From Lasioglossum baleicum (Eukaryota; Arthropoda; Insecta; Hymenoptera; Halictidae): a DNA stretch of 64,000 nucleotides. The position numbers were made by a program, and so were the translations under genes. Below, piece after piece: positions 25,501 to 38,754 of the stretch. The notes under the pieces are model-generated. The model was given only the letters and a program-made list of their open reading frames with translations. It did no database searches and was not told where the DNA came from. The stretch covers positions 39,062 through 103,061 of the forward strand of contig NW_027469556.1 of NCBI RefSeq assembly GCF_051020765.1, given 5' to 3'. The number at the start of each line of letters is the position of its first letter. Within the stretch, counting starts at the first letter, position 1.

Positions 25501-25989
25501 GGCTAGTCGAGCAAAAACACGTGCGAGAGGATGCATCCCGCAGGCCAGTCGAGTAAAAACACGTGCGAGAGGATGCTTCCCGCAGGCTAGTCGAGTAAAA
25601 ACACGTGCGAGAGGATGCTTCCCGCAGGCTAGTCGAGTAAAAACACGTGCGAGAGGATGCATCCCGCAGGCTAGTCGAGTAAAAACACGTGCGGGAGGAT
25701 GCATCCCGCAGGCTAGTCGAGCAAAAACACGTGCGAGAGGATGCATCCCGCAGGCTAATCGAGCAAAAACACGTGCGAGAGGATGCATCCCGCAGGCCAG
25801 TCGAGTAAAAACACGTGCGAGAGGATGCATCCCGCAGGCTAGTCGAGTAAAAACACGTGCGAGAGGGTGCATCCCGCAGGCTAGTCGAGTAAAAACACGT
25901 GCGAGAGGATGCATCCCGCAGGCAAGTCCAGTAAAAACACGTGCGAGAGGATGCATCCCGCCGGCTAGTCGAGTAAAAACACGTGCGAG

Positions 25990-26079
25990 GTTTTGTGGGA
26001 TGCGTATGCGCAGGTTTTGTGGGATGCGCATGCGCAGGTTTTTTGGGATGCGCATGCGCAGGTTTTTTGGGACGCGCAT
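25990..26079. repeat. 24-bp module, 4 subunits
   Basis: Copy of module 15280, again directly before the 630-bp duplication. Confidence 0.95.
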
Positions 26080-26080
26080 A

Positions 26081-27340
26081 GCTAGTGGAGCAAAAACACG
26101 TGCGAGAGGATGCATCCCGCAGGCTAGTAGAGCAAAAACACGTGCGAGAGGATGCATCCCGCAGGCTAGTCGAGTAAAAACACGTGCGAGAGGATACATC
26201 CCGCAGGCTAGTCGAGTAAAAACACGTGCGAGAGGATGCATCCCGCAGGCTAGTCGAGTAAAAAGACGTGCGAGAGGATGCATCCCGCAGGCTAGTCGAG
26301 TAAAAACACGTGCGAGAGGATGCATCCCGCAGGCTAGTCGCGTAAAAACACGTGCGAGAGGATGCATCCCGCAGGCTAGTCGAGTAAAAACACGTGCGAG
26401 AGGATGCATCCCGCAGGCTAGTCGAGTAAAAACACGTGCGAGAGGATACATCCCGCAGGCTAGTCGAGTAAAAACACGTGCGAGAAGATGCATCCCGCAG
26501 GCTAGTCGAGTAAAAAGACGTGCGAGAGGATGCATCCCGCAGGCTAGTCGAGTAAAAACACGTGCGAGAGGATGCATCCCGCAGGCTAGTCGCGTAAAAA
26601 CACGTGCGAGAGGATGCATCCCGCAGGCTAGTCGAGTAAAAACACGTGCGAGAGGATGCATCCCGCAGGCTAGTCGAGTAAAAACACGTGCGAGAGGATG
26701 CATCCCGCAGGCTAGTGGAGCAAAAACACGTGCGAGAGGATGCATCCCGCAGGCTAGTAGAGCAAAAACACGTGCGAGAGGATGCATCCCGCAGGCTAGT
26801 CGAGTAAAAACACGTGCGAGAGGATACATCCCGCAGGCTAGTCCAGTAAAAACACGTGCGAGAGGATGCATCCCGCAGGCTAGTCGAGTAAAAAGACGTG
26901 CGAGAGGATGCATCCCGCAGGCTAGTCGAGTAAAAACACGTGCGAGAGGATGCATCCCGCAGGCTAGTCGCGTAAAAACACGTGCGAGAGGATGCATCCC
27001 GCAGGCTAGTCGAGTAAAAACACGTGCGAGAGGATGCATCCCGCAGGCTAGTCGAGTAAAAACACGTGCGAGAGGATACATCCCGCAGGCTAGTCGAGTA
27101 AAAACACGTGCGAGAGGATGCATCCCGCAGGCTAGTCGAGTAAAAAGACGTGCGAGAGGATGCATCCCGCAGGCTAGTCGAGTAAAAACACGTGCGAGAG
27201 GATGCATCCCGCAGGCTAGTCGCGTAAAAACACGTGCGAGAGGATGCATCCCGCAGGCTAGTCGAGTAAAAACACGTGCGAGAGGATGCATCCCGCAGGC
27301 TAGTCGAGTAAAAACACGTGCGAGAGGATGCATCCCGCAG
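26081..27340. repeat. 630-bp tandem duplication, superunit copy 2
   Basis: Same pair of halves as at 15371, now starting at 26081 and 26711 (offset 10,710 bp), with AAAGACG units at the same relative places. Confidence 0.9.
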
Positions 27341-28583
27341 GCTAGTCCAGTAAAAACACGTGCGTGAGGATGCATCCCGCCGGCTAGTCGAGTAAAAACA
27401 CGTGCGAGAGGATGCATCCCGCAGGCTAGTCGCGTAAAAACACGTGCGAGAGGATGCATCCCGCAGGCTAGTCGAGTAAAAACACGTGCGGGAGGATGCA
27501 TCCCGCAGGCTAGTCGCGTAAAAACACGTGCGAGAGGATGCATCCCGCAGGCTAGTCGAGTAAAAACACGTGCGAGAGGGTGCATCCCGCAGGCTAGTCG
27601 AGTAAAAACACGTGCGAGAGGATGCATCCCGCCGGCTAGTCGAGTAAAAACACGTGCGAGAGGATGCATCCCGCAGGCTAGTCGCGTAAAAACACGTGCG
27701 AGAGGATGCATCCCGCAGGCTAGTCGAGTAAAAACACGTGCGGGAGGATGCATCCCGCAGGCTAGTCGAGTAAAAAACACGTGCGAGAGGATGCTTCCCG
27801 CAGGCTAGTCGAGTAAAAACACGTGCGAGAGGATGCATCCCGCAGGCTAGTCGAGTAAAAACACGTGCGAGAGGATGCATCCCGCAGGCTAGTCGAGTAA
27901 AAACACGTGCGAGATCATGCATCCCGCAGGCTAGTCGAGTAAAAACACGTGCGAGAGGATACATCCCGCAGGCTAGTCGAGTAAAAACACGTGCGAGAGG
28001 ATGCATCCCGCAGTCTAGTCGAGTAAAAACACGTGCGAGGGGATGCATCCTGCAGGCTAGTCGAGTAAAACACGTGCGAGAGGATGCATCCCGCAGGCTA
28101 GTCGAGCAAAAACACGTGCGAGAGGATGCATCCCGCAGGCTAGTCGAGCAAAAACACGTGCGAGAGGATGCATCCGCAGGCTAGTCGAGTAAAAACACGT
28201 GCGAGAGGATGCTTCCCGCAGGCTAGTCGAGTAAAAACACGTGCGAGAGGATGCTTCCCGCAGGCTAGTCGAGTAAAAACACGTGCGAGAGGATGCATCC
28301 CGCAGGCTAGTCGAGTAAAAACACGTGCAAGAGGATGCTTCCCGCAGGCTAGTCGAGTAAAAACACGTGCGAGAGGATGCTTCCCGCAGGCTAGTCGAGT
28401 AAAAACACGTGCGAGAGGATGCATCCCGCAGGCTAGTCGAGTAAAAACACGTGCGAGAGGATGCATCCCGCAGGCTAGTCGAGTAAAAACACGTGCGAGA
28501 GGATGCATCCCGCAGGCTAGTCCAGTAAAAACACGTGCGAGAGGATGCATCCCGCAGGCTAGTCGAGTAAAAACACGTGCGAG

Positions 28584-28648
28584 GTTTTGTGGATGCGCAT
28601 GCGCAGGTATTTTGGGATGCGCATGCGCAGGTTTTTTGGGATGCGCAT
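28584..28648. repeat. 24-bp module, 3 subunits, 1-bp deletion
   Basis: Reads TTTTGTGGATG, one G short of its copies at 17496 and 33464, giving 65 bp. Confidence 0.94.
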
Positions 28649-29179
28649 GGCTAGTCGAGCAAAAACACGTGCGAGAGGATGCATCCCGCAGGCTAGTCGA
28701 GTAAAAACACGTGCGAGAGGATGCTTCCCGCAGGCTAGTCGAGTAAAAACACGTGCGAGAGGATGCTTCCCGCAGGCTAGTCGAGTAAAAACACGTGCGA
28801 GAGGATGCATCCCGCAGGCTAGTCGAGTAAAAACACGTGCGGGAGGATGCATCCCGCAGGCTAGTCGAGCAAAAACACGTGCGAGAGGATGCATCCCGCA
28901 GGCTAGTCGAGCAAAAACACGTGCGAGAGGATGCATCCCGCAGGCCAGTCGAGTAAAAACACGTGCGAGAGGATGCATCCCGCAGGCTAGTCGAGTAAAA
29001 ACACGTGCGAGAGGCTACATCCCGCAGGCTAGTCGAGTAAAAACACGTGCGAGAGGATGCATCCCGCAGACTAGTCGAGTAAAAACACGAGCGAGAGGAT
29101 GCATCCCGCAGGCTAGTCCAGTAAAAACACGTGCGAGAGGATGCATCCCGCAGGCTAGTCGAGTAAAAACACGTGCGAG

Positions 29180-29245
29180 GTTTTGTGGGATGCGCATGCG
29201 CAGGTTTTGTGGGATGCGCATGCGCAGGTTTTTTGGGATGCGCAT
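29180..29245. repeat. 24-bp module, 3 subunits
   Basis: Copy of module 18093. Confidence 0.95.
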
Positions 29246-30869
29246 GGCTAGTCGAGCAAAAACACGTGCAAGAGGATGCATCCCGCAGGCTAGTCGCGTA
29301 AAAACACGTGCGAGAGGATGCATCCCGCAGGCTAGTCGAGTAAAAACACGTGCGAGAGGGTGCATCCCGCAGGCTAGTCGAGTAAAAACACGTGCGAGAG
29401 GATGCATCCCGCAGGCTAGTCGAGTAAAAACACGTGCGAGAGGGTGCATCCCGCAGGCTAGTCGAGTAAAAACACGTGCGAGAGGATGCATCCCGCCGGC
29501 TAGTCGAGTAAAAACACGTGCGAGAGGATGCATCCCGCAGGCTAGTCGCGTAAAAACACGTGCGAGAGGATGCATCCCGCAGGCTAGTCGAGTAAAAACA
29601 CGTGCGGGAGGATGCATCCCGCAGGCTAGTCGAGTAAAAACACGTGCGAGAGGATGCTTCCCGCAGGCTAGTCGAGCAAAAAACACGTGCGAGAGGATGC
29701 ATCCCGCAGGCTAGTCGAGCAAAAACACGTGCGAGAGGATGCATCCCGCAGGCTAGTCGAGCAAAAACACGTGCGAGAGGATGCATCCCGCAGGCTAGTC
29801 GAGCAAAAACACGTGCGAGATCATGCATCCCGCAGGATAGTCGAGTAAAAACACGTGCGAGAGGATACATCCCGCAGGCTAGTCGAGTAAAAACACGTGC
29901 GAGAGGATGCATCCCGCAGGCTAGTCGAGTAAAAACACGTGCGAGAGGATGCTTCCCGCAGGCTAGTCGAGTAAAAACACGTGCGAGAGGATGCTTCCCG
30001 CAGGCTAGTCGAGTAAAAACACGTGCGAGAGGATGCATCCCGCAGGCTAGTCGAGTAAAAACACGTGCAAGAGGATGCTTCCCGCAGGCTAGTCGAGTAA
30101 AAACACGTGCGAGAGGATGCTTCCCGCAGGCTAGTCGAGTAAAAACACGTGCGAGAGGATGCATCCCGCAGGCTAGTCGAGCAAAAACACGTGCGAGAGG
30201 ATGCATCCCGCAGGCTAGTCGAGCAAAAACACGTGCGAGAGGATGCATCCCGCAGGCTAGTCGAGTAAAAACACGTGCGAGAGGATGCTTCCCGCAGGCT
30301 AGTCGAGTAAAAACACGTGCGAGAGGATGCTTCCCGCAGGCTAGTCGAGTAAAAACACGTGCGAGAGGATGCATCCCGCAGGCTAGTCGAGTAAAAACAC
30401 GTGCAAGAGGATGCTTCCCGCAGGCTAGTCGAGTAAAAACACGTGCGAGAGGATGCTTCCCGCAGGCTAGTCGAGTAAAAACACGTGCGAGAGGATGCAT
30501 CCCGCAGGCTAGTCGAGTAAAAACACGTGCGAGAGGATGCATCCCGCAGGCTAGTCGAGTAAAAACACGTGCGAGAGGATGCATCCCGCAGGCTAGTCGA
30601 GCAAAAACACGTGCGAGAGGATGCATCCCGCAGGCTAATCGAGCAAAAACACGTGCGAGAGGATGCATCCCGCAGGCCAGTCGAGTAAAAACACGTGCGA
30701 GAGGATGCATCCCGCAGGCTAGTCGAGTAAAAACACGTGCGAGAGGGTGCATCCCGCAGGCTAGTCGAGTAAAAACACGTGCGAGAGGATGCATCCCGCA
30801 GGCAAGTCCAGTAAAAACACGTGCGAGAGGATGCATCCCGCCGGCTAGTCGAGTAAAAACACGTGCGAG

Positions 30870-30959
30870 GTTTTGTGGGATGCGTATGCGCAGGTTTTGT
30901 GGGATGCGCATGCGCAGGTTTTTTGGGATGCGCATGCGCAGGTTTTTTGGGACGCGCAT
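30870..30959. repeat. 24-bp module, 4 subunits
   Basis: Third copy of module 15280, just downstream of the chimeric junction near 30.6 kb. Confidence 0.95.
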
Positions 30960-30960
30960 A

Positions 30961-32220
30961 GCTAGTGGAGCAAAAACACGTGCGAGAGGATGCATCCCGC
31001 AGGCTAGTAGAGCAAAAACACGTGCGAGAGGATGCATCCCGCAGGCTAGTCGAGTAAAAACACGTGCGAGAGGATACATCCCGCAGGCTAGTCGAGTAAA
31101 AACACGTGCGAGAGGATGCATCCCGCAGGCTAGTCGAGTAAAAAGACGTGCGAGAGGATGCATCCCGCAGGCTAGTCGAGTAAAAACACGTGCGAGAGGA
31201 TGCATCCCGCAGGCTAGTCGCGTAAAAACACGTGCGAGAGGATGCATCCCGCAGGCTAGTCGAGTAAAAACACGTGCGAGAGGATGCATCCCGCAGGCTA
31301 GTCGAGTAAAAACACGTGCGAGAGGATACATCCCGCAGGCTAGTCGAGTAAAAACACGTGCGAGAAGATGCATCCCGCAGGCTAGTCGAGTAAAAAGACG
31401 TGCGAGAGGATGCATCCCGCAGGCTAGTCGAGTAAAAACACGTGCGAGAGGATGCATCCCGCAGGCTAGTCGCGTAAAAACACGTGCGAGAGGATGCATC
31501 CCGCAGGCTAGTCGAGTAAAAACACGTGCGAGAGGATGCATCCCGCAGGCTAGTCGAGTAAAAACACGTGCGAGAGGATGCATCCCGCAGGCTAGTGGAG
31601 CAAAAACACGTGCGAGAGGATGCATCCCGCAGGCTAGTAGAGCAAAAACACGTGCGAGAGGATGCATCCCGCAGGCTAGTCGAGTAAAAACACGTGCGAG
31701 AGGATACATCCCGCAGGCTAGTCCAGTAAAAACACGTGCGAGAGGATGCATCCCGCAGGCTAGTCGAGTAAAAAGACGTGCGAGAGGATGCATCCCGCAG
31801 GCTAGTCGAGTAAAAACACGTGCGAGAGGATGCATCCCGCAGGCTAGTCGCGTAAAAACACGTGCGAGAGGATGCATCCCGCAGGCTAGTCGAGTAAAAA
31901 CACGTGCGAGAGGATGCATCCCGCAGGCTAGTCGAGTAAAAACACGTGCGAGAGGATACATCCCGCAGGCTAGTCGAGTAAAAACACGTGCGAGAGGATG
32001 CATCCCGCAGGCTAGTCGAGTAAAAAGACGTGCGAGAGGATGCATCCCGCAGGCTAGTCGAGTAAAAACACGTGCGAGAGGATGCATCCCGCAGGCTAGT
32101 CGCGTAAAAACACGTGCGAGAGGATGCATCCCGCAGGCTAGTCGAGTAAAAACACGTGCGAGAGGATGCATCCCGCAGGCTAGTCGAGTAAAAACACGTG
32201 CGAGAGGATGCATCCCGCAG
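30961..32220. repeat. 630-bp tandem duplication, superunit copy 3
   Basis: Halves start at 30961 and 31591 (offset 15,590 bp from the first instance). The duplication therefore predates amplification of the superunit. Confidence 0.9.
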
Positions 32221-33463
32221 GCTAGTCCAGTAAAAACACGTGCGTGAGGATGCATCCCGCCGGCTAGTCGAGTAAAAACACGTGCGAGAGGATGCATCCC
32301 GCAGGCTAGTCGCGTAAAAACACGTGCGAGAGGATGCATCCCGCAGGCTAGTCGAGTAAAAACACGTGCGGGAGGATGCATCCCGCAGGCTAGTCGCGTA
32401 AAAACACGTGCGAGAGGATGCATCCCGCAGGCTAGTCGAGTAAAAACACGTGCGAGAGGGTGCATCCCGCAGGCTAGTCGAGTAAAAACACGTGCGAGAG
32501 GATGCATCCCGCCGGCTAGTCGAGTAAAAACACGTGCGAGAGGATGCATCCCGCAGGCTAGTCGCGTAAAAACACGTGCGAGAGGATGCATCCCGCAGGC
32601 TAGTCGAGTAAAAACACGTGCGGGAGGATGCATCCCGCAGGCTAGTCGAGTAAAAACACGTGCGAGAGGATGCTTCCCGCAGGCTAGTCGAGTAAAAACA
32701 CGTGCGAGAGGATGCATCCCGCAGGCTAGTCGAGTAAAAACACGTGCGAGAGGATGCATCCCGCAGGCTAGTCGAGTAAAAACACGTGCGAGATCATGCA
32801 TCCCGCAGGCTAGTCGAGTAAAAACACGTGCGAGAGGATACATCCCGCAGGCTAGTCGAGTAAAAACACGTGCGAGAGGATGCATCCCGCAGTCTAGTCG
32901 AGTAAAAACACGTGCGAGGGGATGCATCCTGCAGGCTAGTCGAGTAAAACACGTGCGAGAGGATGCATCCCGCAGGCTAGTCGAGCAAAAACACGTGCGA
33001 GAGGATGCATCCCGCAGGCTAGTCGAGCAAAAACACGTGCGAGAGGATGCATCCCGCAGGCTAGTCGAGTAAAAACACGTGCGAGAGGATGCTTCCCGCA
33101 GGCTAGTCGAGTAAAAACACGTGCGAGAGGATGCTTCCCGCAGGCTAGTCGAGTAAAAACACGTGCGAGAGGATGCATCCCGCAGGCTAGTCGAGTAAAA
33201 ACACGTGCAAGAGGATGCTTCCCGCAGGCTAGTCGAGTAAAAACACGTGCGAGAGGATGCTTCCCGCAGGCTAGTCGAGTAAAAACACGTGCGAGAGGAT
33301 GCATCCCGCAGGCTAGTCGAGTAAAAACACGTGCGAGAGGATGCATCCCGCAGGCTAGTCGAGTAAAAACACGTGCGAGAGGATGCATCCCGCAGGCTAG
33401 TCCAGTAAAAACACGTGCGAGAGGATGCATCCCGCAGGCTAGTCGAGTAAAAACACGTGCGAG

Positions 33464-33529
33464 GTTTTGTGGGATGCGCATGCGCAGGTATTTTGGGATG
33501 CGCATGCGCAGGTTTTTTGGGATGCGCAT
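33464..33529. repeat. 24-bp module, 3 subunits
   Basis: Copy of module 17496, offset 15,968 bp. Confidence 0.95.
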
Positions 33530-34060
33530 GGCTAGTCGAGCAAAAACACGTGCGAGAGGATGCATCCCGCAGGCTAGTCGAGTAAAAACACGTGCGAGAG
33601 GATGCTTCCCGCAGGCTAGTCGAGTAAAAACACGTGCGAGAGGATGCTTCCCGCAGGCTAGTCGAGTAAAAACACGTGCGAGAGGATGCATCCCGCAGGC
33701 TAGTCGAGTAAAAACACGTGCGGGAGGATGCATCCCGCAGGCTAGTCGAGCAAAAACACGTGCGAGAGGATGCATCCCGCAGGCTAGTCGAGCAAAAACA
33801 CGTGCGAGAGGATGCATCCCGCAGGCCAGTCGAGTAAAAACACGTGCGAGAGGATGCATCCCGCAGGCTAGTCGAGTAAAAACACGTGCGAGAGGCTACA
33901 TCCCGCAGGCTAGTCGAGTAAAAACACGTGCGAGAGGATGCATCCCGCAGACTAGTCGAGTAAAAACACGAGCGAGAGGATGCATCCCGCAGGCTAGTCC
34001 AGTAAAAACACGTGCGAGAGGATGCATCCCGCAGGCTAGTCGAGTAAAAACACGTGCGAG

Positions 34061-34126
34061 GTTTTGTGGGATGCGCATGCGCAGGTTTTGTGGGATGCGC
34101 ATGCGCAGGTTTTTTGGGATGCGCAT
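34061..34126. repeat. 24-bp module, 3 subunits
   Basis: Copy of module 18093, offset 15,968 bp. Confidence 0.95.
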
Positions 34127-35539
34127 GGCTAGTCGAGCAAAAACACGTGCAAGAGGATGCATCCCGCAGGCTAGTCGCGTAAAAACACGTGCGAGAGGAT
34201 GCATCCCGCAGGCTAGTCGAGTAAAAACACGTGCGAGAGGGTGCATCCCGCAGGCTAGTCGAGTAAAAACACGTGCGAGAGGATGCATCCCGCAGGCTAG
34301 TCGAGTAAAAACACGTGCGAGAGGGTGCATCCCGCAGGCTAGTCGAGTAAAAACACGTGCGAGAGGATGCATCCCGCCGGCTAGTCGAGTAAAAACACGT
34401 GCGAGAGGATGCATCCCGCAGGCTAGTCGCGTAAAAACACGTGCGAGAGGATGCATCCCGCAGGCTAGTCGAGTAAAAACACGTGCGGGAGGATGCATCC
34501 CGCAGGCTAGTCGAGTAAAAACACGTGCGAGAGGATGCTTCCCGCAGGCTAGTCGAGCAAAAACACGTGCGAGAGGATGCATCCCGCAGGCTAGTCGAGC
34601 AAAAACACGTGCGAGAGGATGCATCCCGCAGGCTAGTCGAGCAAAAACACGTGCGAGAGGATGCATCCCGCAGGCTAGTCGAGCAAAAACACGTGCGAGA
34701 TCATGCATCCCGCAGGATAGTCGAGTAAAAACACGTGCGAGAGGATACATCCCGCAGGCTAGTCGAGTAAAAACACGTGCGAGAGGATGCATCCCGCAGG
34801 CTAGTCGAGTAAAAACACGTGCGAGAGGATGCTTCCCGCAGGCTAGTCGAGTAAAAACACGTGCGAGAGGATGCTTCCCGCAGGCTAGTCGAGTAAAAAC
34901 ACGTGCGAGAGGATGCATCCCGCAGGCTAGTCGAGTAAAAACACGTGCAAGAGGATGCTTCCCGCAGGCTAGTCGAGTAAAAACACGTGCTAGAGGATGC
35001 TTCCCGCAGGCTAGTCGAGTAAAAACACGTGCGAGAGGATGCATCCCGCAGGCTAGTCGAGCAAAAACACGTGCGAGAGGATGCATCCCGCAGGCTAGTC
35101 GAGCAAAAACACGTGCGAGAGGATGCATCCCGCAGGCTAGTCGAGTAAAAACACGTGCGAGAGGATGCTTCCCGCAGGCTAGTCGAGTAAAAACACGTGC
35201 GAGAGGATGCTTCCCGCAGGCTAGTCGAGTAAAAACACGTGCGAGAGGATGCATCCCGCAGGCTAGTCGAGTAAAAACACGTGCAAGAGGATGCTTCCCG
35301 CAGGCTAGTCGAGTAAAAACACGTGCGAGAGGATGCTTCCCGCAGGCTAGTCGAGTAAAAACACGTGCGAGAGGATGCATCCCGCAGGCTAGTCGAGTAA
35401 AAACACGTGCGAGAGGATGCATCCCGCAGGCTAGTCGAGTAAAAACACGTGCGAGAGGATGCATCCCGCAGGCTAGTCCAGTAAAAACACGTGCGAGAGG
35501 ATGCATCCCGCAGGCTAGTCGAGTAAAAACACGTGCGAG

Positions 35540-35605
35540 GTTTTGTGGGATGCGCATGCGCAGGTATTTTGGGATGCGCATGCGCAGGTTTTTTGGGATG
35601 CGCAT
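35540..35605. repeat. 24-bp module, 3 subunits
   Basis: Copy of module 19572, offset 15,968 bp. Confidence 0.95.
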
Positions 35606-36681
35606 GGCTAGTCGAGCAAAAACACGTGCGAGAGGATGCATCCCGCAGACTAGTCGAGTAAAAACACGTGCGAGAGGATGCTTCCCGCAGGCTAGTAGAG
35701 TAAAAACACGTGCGAGAGGATGCTTCCCGCAGGCTAGTCGAGTAAAAACACGTGCGAGAGGATGCATCCCGCAGGCTAGTCGAGTAAAAACACGTGCGGG
35801 AGGATGCATCCCGCAGGCTAGTCGAGCAAAAACACGTGCGAGAGGATGCATCCCGCAGGCTAGTCGAGCAAAAACACGTGCGAGAGGATGCATCCCGCAG
35901 GCCAGTCGAGTAAAAACACGTGCGAGAGGATGCATCCCGCAGGCTAGTCGAGTAAAAACACGTGCGAGAGGCTACATCCCGCAGGCTAGTCGAGTAAAAA
36001 CACGTGCGAGAGGATGCATCCCGCAGACTAGTCGAGTAAAAACACGAGCGAGAGGATGCATCCCGCAGGCTAGTCCAGTAAAAACACGTGCGAGAGGATG
36101 CATCCCGCAGGCTAGTCGAGTAAAAACACGTGCGAGAGGATGCATCCCGCAGGCTAGTCGAGTAAAAACACGTGCGAGAGGATGCATCCCGCAGGCTAGT
36201 CCAGTAAAAACACGTGCGGGAGGATGCATCCCGCAGGCTAGTCGAGTAAAAACACGTGCGAGAGGATGCATCCTGAAGGCTAGTCGAGTAAAATACGTGC
36301 GAGAGGATGCATCCCGCAGGCTAGTCGAGCAAAAACACGTGCGAGAGGATGCATCCCGCAGGCTAGTCGAGCAAAAACACGTGCGAGAGGATGCATCCCG
36401 CAGGCTAGTCGAGTAAAAACACGTGCGAGAGGATGCTTCCCGCAGGCTAGTCGAGTCAAAACACGTGCGAGAGGATGCTTCCCGCAGGCTAGTCGAGTAA
36501 AAACACGTGCGAGAGGATGCATCCTTCAGGCTAGTCGAGTAAAAACACGTGCGAGAGGATGCATCCCGCAGGCTAGTCGAGTAAAAACACGTGCGAGAGG
36601 ATGCATCCCGCAGGCTAGTCCAGTAAAAACACGTGCGAGAGGATGCATCCCGCAGGCTAGTCGAGTAAAAACACGTGCGAG

Positions 36682-36771
36682 GTTTTGTGGGATGCGCATG
36701 CGCAGGTTTTGTGGGATGCGCATGCGCAGGTTTTTTGGGATGCGCATGCGCAGGTTTTTTGGGATGCGCAT
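36682..36771. repeat. 24-bp module, 4 subunits
   Basis: Copy of module 20547, offset 16,135 bp. Confidence 0.95.
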
Positions 36772-37386
36772 GGCTAGTCGAGCAAAAACACGTGCAAGAG
36801 GATGCATCCCGCAGGCTAGTCGAGTAAAAACACGTGCGAGAGGATGCATCCCGCAGGCTAGTCCAGTAAAAACACGTGCGAGAGGATGCATCCCGCAGGC
36901 TAGTCGAGTAAAAACACGTGCGAGAGGATGCTTCCCGCAGGCTAGTCGAGTAAAAACACGTGCGAGAGGATGCTTCCCGCAGGCTAGTCGAGTAAAAACA
37001 CGTGCGAGAGGATGCATCCCGCAGGCTAGTCGAGTAAAAACACGTGCGGGAGGATGCATCCCGCAGGCTAGTCGAGCAAAAACACGTGCGAGAGGATGCA
37101 TCCCGCAGGCTAGTCGAGCAAAAACAAGTGCGAGAGGATGCATCCCGCAGGCCAGTCGAGTAAAAACACGTGCGAGAGGATGCATCCCGCAGGCTAGTCG
37201 AGTAAAAACACGTGCGAGAGGATACATCCCGCAGGCTAGTCGAGTAAAAACACGTGAGAGAGGATGCATCCCGCAGGCTAGTCGAGTAAAAACACGTGCG
37301 AGAGGATGCATCCCGCAGGCTAGTCCAGTAAAAACACGTGCGAGAGGATGCATCCCGCAGGCTAGTCGAGTAAAAACACGTGCGAG

Positions 37387-37452
37387 GTTTTGTGGGATGC
37401 GCATGCGCAGGTTTTGTGGGATGCGCATGCGCAGGTTTTTTGGGATGCGCAT
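37387..37452. repeat. 24-bp module, 3 subunits
   Basis: Copy of module 21252, offset 16,135 bp. Confidence 0.95.
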
Positions 37453-38067
37453 GGCTAGTCGAGCAAAAACACGTGCGAGAGGATGCATCCCGCAGGCTAG
37501 TCGAGCAAAAACACGTGCGAGAGGATGCATCCCGCAGGCTAGTCGAGTAAAAACACGTGCGAGAGGATGCTTCCCGCAGGCTAGTCGAGTAAAAACACGT
37601 GCGAGAGGATGCTTCCCGCAGGCTAGTCGAGTAAAAACACGTGCGAGAGGATGCATCCTTCAGGCTAGTCGAGTAAAAACAAGTGCAAGAGGATGCTTCC
37701 CGCAGGCTAGTCGAGTAAAAACACGTGCGAGAGGATGCTTCCCGCAGGCTAGTCGAGTAAAAACACGTGCGAGAGGATGCATCCCGCAGGCTAGTCGAGT
37801 AAAAACACGTGCAAGAGGATGCTTCCCGCAGGCTAGTCGAGTAAAAACACGTGCGAGAGGATGCTTCCCGCAGGCTAGTCGAGTAAAAACACGTGCGAGA
37901 GGATGCATCCCGCAGGCTAGTCGAGTAAAAACACGTGCGAGAGGATGCATCCCGCAGGCTAGTCGAGTAAAAACACGTGCGAGAGGATGCATCCCGCAGG
38001 CTAGTCCAGTAAAAACACGTGCGAGAGGATGCATCCCGCAGGCTAGTCGAGTAAAAACACGTGCGAG

Positions 38068-38133
38068 GTTTTGTGGGATGCGCATGCGCAGGTATTTTGG
38101 GATGCGCATGCGCAGGTTTTTTGGGATGCGCAT
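38068..38133. repeat. 24-bp module, 3 subunits
   Basis: Copy of module 21681, offset 16,387 bp. Confidence 0.95.
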
Positions 38134-38664
38134 GGCTAGTCGAGCAAAAACACGTGCGAGAGGATGCATCCCGCAGGCTAGTCGAGTAAAAACACGTGCG
38201 AGAGGATGCTTCCCGCAGGCTAGTCGAGTAAAAACACGTGCGAGAGGATGCTTCCCGCAGGCTAGTCGAGTAAAAACACGTGCGAGAGGATGCATCCCGC
38301 AGGCTAGTCGAGTAAAAACACGTGCGGGAGGATGCATCCCGCAGGCTAGTCGAGCAAAAACACGTGCGAGAGGATGCATCCCGCAGGCTAGTCGAGCAAA
38401 AACACGTGCGAGAGGATGCATCCCGCAGGCCAGTCGAGTAAAAACACGTGCGAGAGGATGCATCCCGCAGGCTAGTCGAGTAAAAACACGTGCGAGAGGC
38501 TACATCCCGCAGGCTAGTCGAGTAAAAACACGTGCGAGAGGATGCATCCCGCAGACTAGTCGAGTAAAAACACGAGCGAGAGGATGCATCCCGCAGGCTA
38601 GTCCAGTAAAAACACGTGCGAGAGGATGCATCCCGCAGGCTAGTCGAGTAAAAACACGTGCGAG

Positions 38665-38754
38665 GTTTTGTGGGATGCGCATGCGCAGGTTTTGTGGGAC
38701 GCGCATGCGCAGGTTTTTTGGGATGCGCATGCGCAGGTTTTTTGGGATGCGCAT
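38665..38754. repeat. 24-bp module, 4 subunits
   Basis: Copy of module 22278, with the same GGGACGCGC change. Confidence 0.95.

Larger units (their letters stand above)
24907..30600. repeat. 10.7-kb superunit, copy 2, truncated
   Basis: Repeats superunit 1 from its start at offset exactly 10,710 bp (modules 25435 and 25990 match 14725 and 15280). It gains extra units after about 27430. From the short A-run at 28065 it repeats 16976 onward at offset 11,087-11,089. Only the first 2.5 kb of the second part is present (modules 28584 and 29180). The match ends near 30590. Small private indels occur only here: six A instead of five at 27772 and 29679, a lost C near 28174 and a lost G in module 28584. 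Confidence 0.88.
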
